Origin: Eubacterium sp.
Lineage (GTDB): Bacteria; Bacillota; Clostridia; Oscillospirales; Acutalibacteraceae
Direction: 5' to 3'
NCBI GenBank assembly: GCA_029054965.1
Contig: JAIDEF010000385.1
Coordinates: 1-9,988 of the forward strand
DNA length: 9,988 nt
Positions within the stretch are counted from its first letter, which is position 1, and each line of letters starts with the position of its first letter. The notes beneath the pieces are model-generated. The model was not told the DNA's origin. It ran no database searches and saw only the letters and a list, made by a program, of their open reading frames with translations. The position numbers and the translations under genes are program-made. Below, piece by piece: positions 8,338 to 9,988 of this stretch.

Positions 8338-8357
8338 AATATACACAAGATATTGTG
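8338..8357 (-). promoter_or_regulatory. Possible promoter/operator before the carbohydrate-binding lipoprotein
   Basis: On the minus strand TATATT (8338-8343) could act as a -10 box, giving a leader of about 28 bases before the ATG at 8303. No convincing -35 box lies 16-19 bases upstream. A small dyad, CACAA-N4-TTGTG (8344-8357), abuts the hexamer and could be an operator. Support is weak: it rests on position after a terminator-like hairpin and on AT-richness. Confidence 0.25.
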
Positions 8358-8383
8358 ACTTTCATTTTTGCTTATAAAACACG

Positions 8384-8410
8384 TTCAGGAACGCTTTAAG
8401 CGTTCCTGAA
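8384..8410 (-). terminator. Terminator-like hairpin after the DUF4956 gene
   Basis: A perfect inverted repeat of 13-base arms (TTCAGGAACGCTT / AAGCGTTCCTGAA) around one central base, in practice a loop of about 4-5 bases. It starts 6 bases after the DUF4956 stop codon. In the minus direction the stem is followed by CGTGTTTTAT, an interrupted U-tract. The preceding AAAA can pair with that TTTT across a small internal loop, as in bidirectional terminators. The T-run is better on the plus strand (CTTTTT), but no plus-strand gene precedes it. It probably attenuates rather than fully stops transcription into the downstream genes. Confidence 0.55.
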
Positions 8411-8416
8411 AACTTT

Positions 8417-9127
8417 TTATTGAAAATGGAAGCTTTTTACAGCAGGAGCCTCAGTTGAAAGCATAATTTTTAAGTTGCCGTTCATAGCTCTCAGGTCATC
8501 AAGCATTTCTCTCATCTGCTTGTCATCCTTGAGTTCAACTGTAAAGCTCAGCTCAAATAAAGCGCCGAAGTCAACTGATTTAACCTTAACCAGTTTAAAG
8601 GAATTGGTATATTTGTTAAGTGTTTCATCAAATGCACCAACATAGTTGAGCGTTTCAGGCACTGTAATTTTAAGTGTATAAACATCACCTTTTTTGCCTG
8701 CATAGTTTGTAATGTGAAGAATGATTATAACAAGGCAGATAACTACTGTTGCAATAGCTGCATATAACCAGTAGCCCATACCGCATGCAAGACCCATTAC
8801 AACTGAAAGGAATACAAAAGCAATGTCCTTAGGATCGCCGGGTGCACTGCGGAAACGGATAAGTGCGAATGCACCTGCAAGACTGAATGCTCTTGCTACA
8901 TTATTTCCGATAAGTAAAATTACAAGACCTACAATAGGTGCAAGTAAGATAAGTGCTACACAGAATGCCTGGCTGTAGCCTTCTTTTTTATGTGTGAACA
9001 GATATACAAGACTGATTACCAAACCTATGATAACCGAGCTTGCCAAAATCTCAAGCACGCTTACTATTGTAAGTGAGCTTGCAATGTCACTGCTAACGGC
9101 GCTTGAAATCAAATCATTAAAATTCAT
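8417..9127 (-). CDS. DUF4956 family integral membrane protein
   Basis: 236 residues, ATG start with AGGAG 8 bases upstream. Hydrophobic segments lie at about 19-44, 54-74, 102-118 and 120-139, so four membrane helices are likely. The family signature follows the second helix: 'AGAFALIRFRSAPGDPKDIAF' at about 84-104, with the paired arginines R91 and R93 and the D-P-K-D at 98-101. The last 95 or so residues form a soluble alpha/beta domain ('YTLKITVPETLNY', 'VKVKSVDFGALFELSFTVEL'), probably cytoplasmic. The biochemical function of DUF4956 is not established. It is encoded 25 bases after the VTC-domain gene, and I infer that it is the membrane partner of that enzyme, perhaps a channel or anchor for the product. 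A terminator-like hairpin follows its stop. Confidence 0.92.
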   Translation of the reverse strand: MNFNDLISSAVSSDIASSLTIVSVLEILASSVIIGLVISLVYLFTHKKEGYSQAFCVALILLAPIVGLVILLIGNNVARAFSLAGAFALIRFRSAPGDPKDIAFVFLSVVMGLACGMGYWLYAAIATVVICLVIIILHITNYAGKKGDVYTLKITVPETLNYVGAFDETLNKYTNSFKLVKVKSVDFGALFELSFTVELKDDKQMREMLDDLRAMNGNLKIMLSTEAPAVKSFHFQ

Positions 9128-9152
9128 TGTTTTCTCTCCTTATAATTCAAAT

Positions 9153-9929
9153 TTAGTTAAAATCTTCAAAGCCAAGCTCATTACCATCCTTATCGGTCAT
9201 ATGGTATATAAGCTTGTGTTCGGCGGCATCACGCTTGTATTTAACACCGTATTTTGAAAAGCCGTGGCTGAATAAGCCATTTTCACTGAGAAGCCGTGTG
9301 AGCCACAGCGGCATTGCACCAAGGATTTTTATTTCCATTATGTACTCACCGCCCGGCAGAAGCAGCTCATCATCATCGCTTTCACCAAACACAAAATTTG
9401 ACCTTCTTGTTCTGACATTTCTGTCAAAGGTCATTCTGAAATTTTTGTCCTCTTTGCCAAATAAAGCAAGCCTGTCATACTGAACGTAAAGTGCAGGGTG
9501 CACCTTATTCATTTTAAGGTAGTATTGCAGCTCCTTCGCAACCTGAGCAGATAGGTAATCCTTTGTTTCCGGCAGGATACCCTCGTTGACAAAAGGCTCA
9601 ATTTCCTTGATTTTAAGCTTAATTCTTCGCTTGTTTCCCTGACCCTCACTTTTTTTCTTTATTTCCATAAAGATTTTATCTTCCGGATCCTTGCGGTCGT
9701 AATAAGAACGAATTCTCATTTTTTCCTTGTAAACAGGTCCGGAGGAATTTTGCCTGATAACATCATGGTTATCTGTGTCGTAATAAATACTGTAAATTCT
9801 ATATTCATTACCATTAAGGCAAAATGGGTCGAGCTCCATGTACTCCAGCATAGAGGGCAAAATTCGGTCAAGCATTTCTTTTGTTATAAGGTATTTTTTC
9901 TCATAACGCTTAAAGGTTGCTATTGCCAA
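9153..9929 (-). CDS. VTC-type polyphosphate polymerase domain protein
   Basis: 258 residues from the preferred TTG start at 9927-9929. The reading frame allows a TTG two codons earlier (9933-9935), but that would leave only 1 base after the AAAGGGGG site, against 7 bases for the chosen start, and the family commonly begins MAI. The fold is the triphosphate-tunnel catalytic domain of VTC4, which makes polyphosphate from ATP. Landmarks (numbered from the chosen start): RYEKKYL (8-14), K70-M-R72-I-R74, M-E89-I-K91 followed by a very basic stretch, R165-M-T-F-D, a second M-E199-I-K201, and F-S-K226-Y-G near the end. These are the alternating basic and acidic strands that line the tunnel. It lacks the N-terminal SPX sensor and the fused membrane segment of the yeast protein; the next gene supplies membrane helices. 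The product may be polyphosphate, but another triphosphate-dependent transfer is possible. Confidence 0.9.
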   Translation of the reverse strand: MAIATFKRYEKKYLITKEMLDRILPSMLEYMELDPFCLNGNEYRIYSIYYDTDNHDVIRQNSSGPVYKEKMRIRSYYDRKDPEDKIFMEIKKKSEGQGNKRRIKLKIKEIEPFVNEGILPETKDYLSAQVAKELQYYLKMNKVHPALYVQYDRLALFGKEDKNFRMTFDRNVRTRRSNFVFGESDDDELLLPGGEYIMEIKILGAMPLWLTRLLSENGLFSHGFSKYGVKYKRDAAEHKLIYHMTDKDGNELGFEDFN

Positions 9930-9936
9930 AACCAAT

Positions 9937-9944
9937 CCCCCTTT
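9937..9944 (-). promoter_or_regulatory. Ribosome binding site that decides the TTG start of the VTC-domain gene
   Basis: AAAGGGGG on the minus strand. It is 7 bases from the TTG at 9929 but only 1 base from the TTG at 9935, so the inner start is preferred. No ATG exists in frame near this site. Confidence 0.65.
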
Positions 9945-9956
9945 ATATTTAATTTT

Positions 9957-9988
9957 AATAAATATAATACACGTGTATTATATTTATT
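9957..9988. promoter_or_regulatory. Perfect 32-bp palindrome with embedded TATAAT, likely promoter/operator
   Basis: Two perfect 16-base arms (AATAAATATAATACAC and its complement) meet at a central ACACGTGT, and the dyad runs to the last base of the window. On the minus strand TATAAT lies at 9977-9982. A transcript starting near 9970 would give a leader of about 40 bases before the VTC-domain gene. The -35 region would lie outside the window. Because it is symmetric, TATAAT also occurs on the plus strand (9963-9968), so a divergent promoter is possible. The shape fits the operator of a dimeric repressor such as a TetR- or MarR-type regulator, but no regulator gene is visible here. Confidence 0.55.

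Noticed and set aside
9214..9483. Plus-strand open frame of 89 codons opposite the VTC-domain gene
   Set aside because: The minus frame shows the tunnel-enzyme motifs throughout; the plus frame shows no conserved pattern.
9930..9935. TTG at 9935 as the start of the VTC-domain gene
   Set aside because: It would sit 1 base from the Shine-Dalgarno site, while the in-frame TTG at 9929 has 7-base spacing and gives the family-like MAI start.
9957..9988. The palindrome as a rho-independent terminator of an upstream gene
   Set aside because: The stem has almost no G or C outside its centre, there is no loop, and no U-tract follows. Its position and the TATAAT box fit a promoter/operator better, though the flank is missing.

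Overview
The window is a stretch of a Gram-positive chromosome. It looks like a Ruminococcus-like or related gut or rumen member of the Clostridia/Eubacteriales. This is inferred from the moderately AT-rich sequence, purine-rich Shine-Dalgarno sites, a typical Firmicutes lipoprotein signal, dockerin-like calcium-binding tails, and a giant secreted CotH-family protein. All five genes are on the minus strand, so transcription runs from the right edge to the left edge. There are no tRNA or rRNA genes, no transposase, no CRISPR array, and no gene-free stretch over about 115 bases.

In transcription order: (1) a perfect 32-bp AT-rich palindrome containing TATAAT at the right edge, probably the promoter/operator region. 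(2) A soluble VTC-type polyphosphate-polymerase-domain protein with a probable TTG start. (3) A four-helix membrane protein of the DUF4956 family. (4) A 113-base gap with a strong hairpin just after the DUF4956 stop. (5) A lipoprotein with an acidic N-terminal part, a Thr/Pro/Lys linker and a Cthe_2159-type carbohydrate-binding beta-helix. (6) A 1749-residue secreted CotH kinase-family protein. It carries Ig-like domains, three diverged copies of a roughly 170-200 residue module, a carboxypeptidase-regulatory-like domain and one dockerin-like calcium loop, and it starts at GTG. (7) The first 367 codons of another secreted protein, cut by the left edge, whose C-terminal part has the same regulatory-like-domain plus dockerin-like-loop arrangement.

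Taken together, the first two genes look like a split version of the eukaryotic VTC machine: a cytoplasmic triphosphate-tunnel catalytic domain and a separate membrane subunit. The last three encode exported proteins: a carbohydrate-binding lipoprotein, a predicted secreted kinase and a partner protein. I infer a cell-envelope system that couples phosphate-polymer or phosphoryl-transfer chemistry at the membrane to phosphorylation of, or binding to, surface protein or glycan. The family assignments are well supported by sequence motifs; the joint function is a hypothesis.
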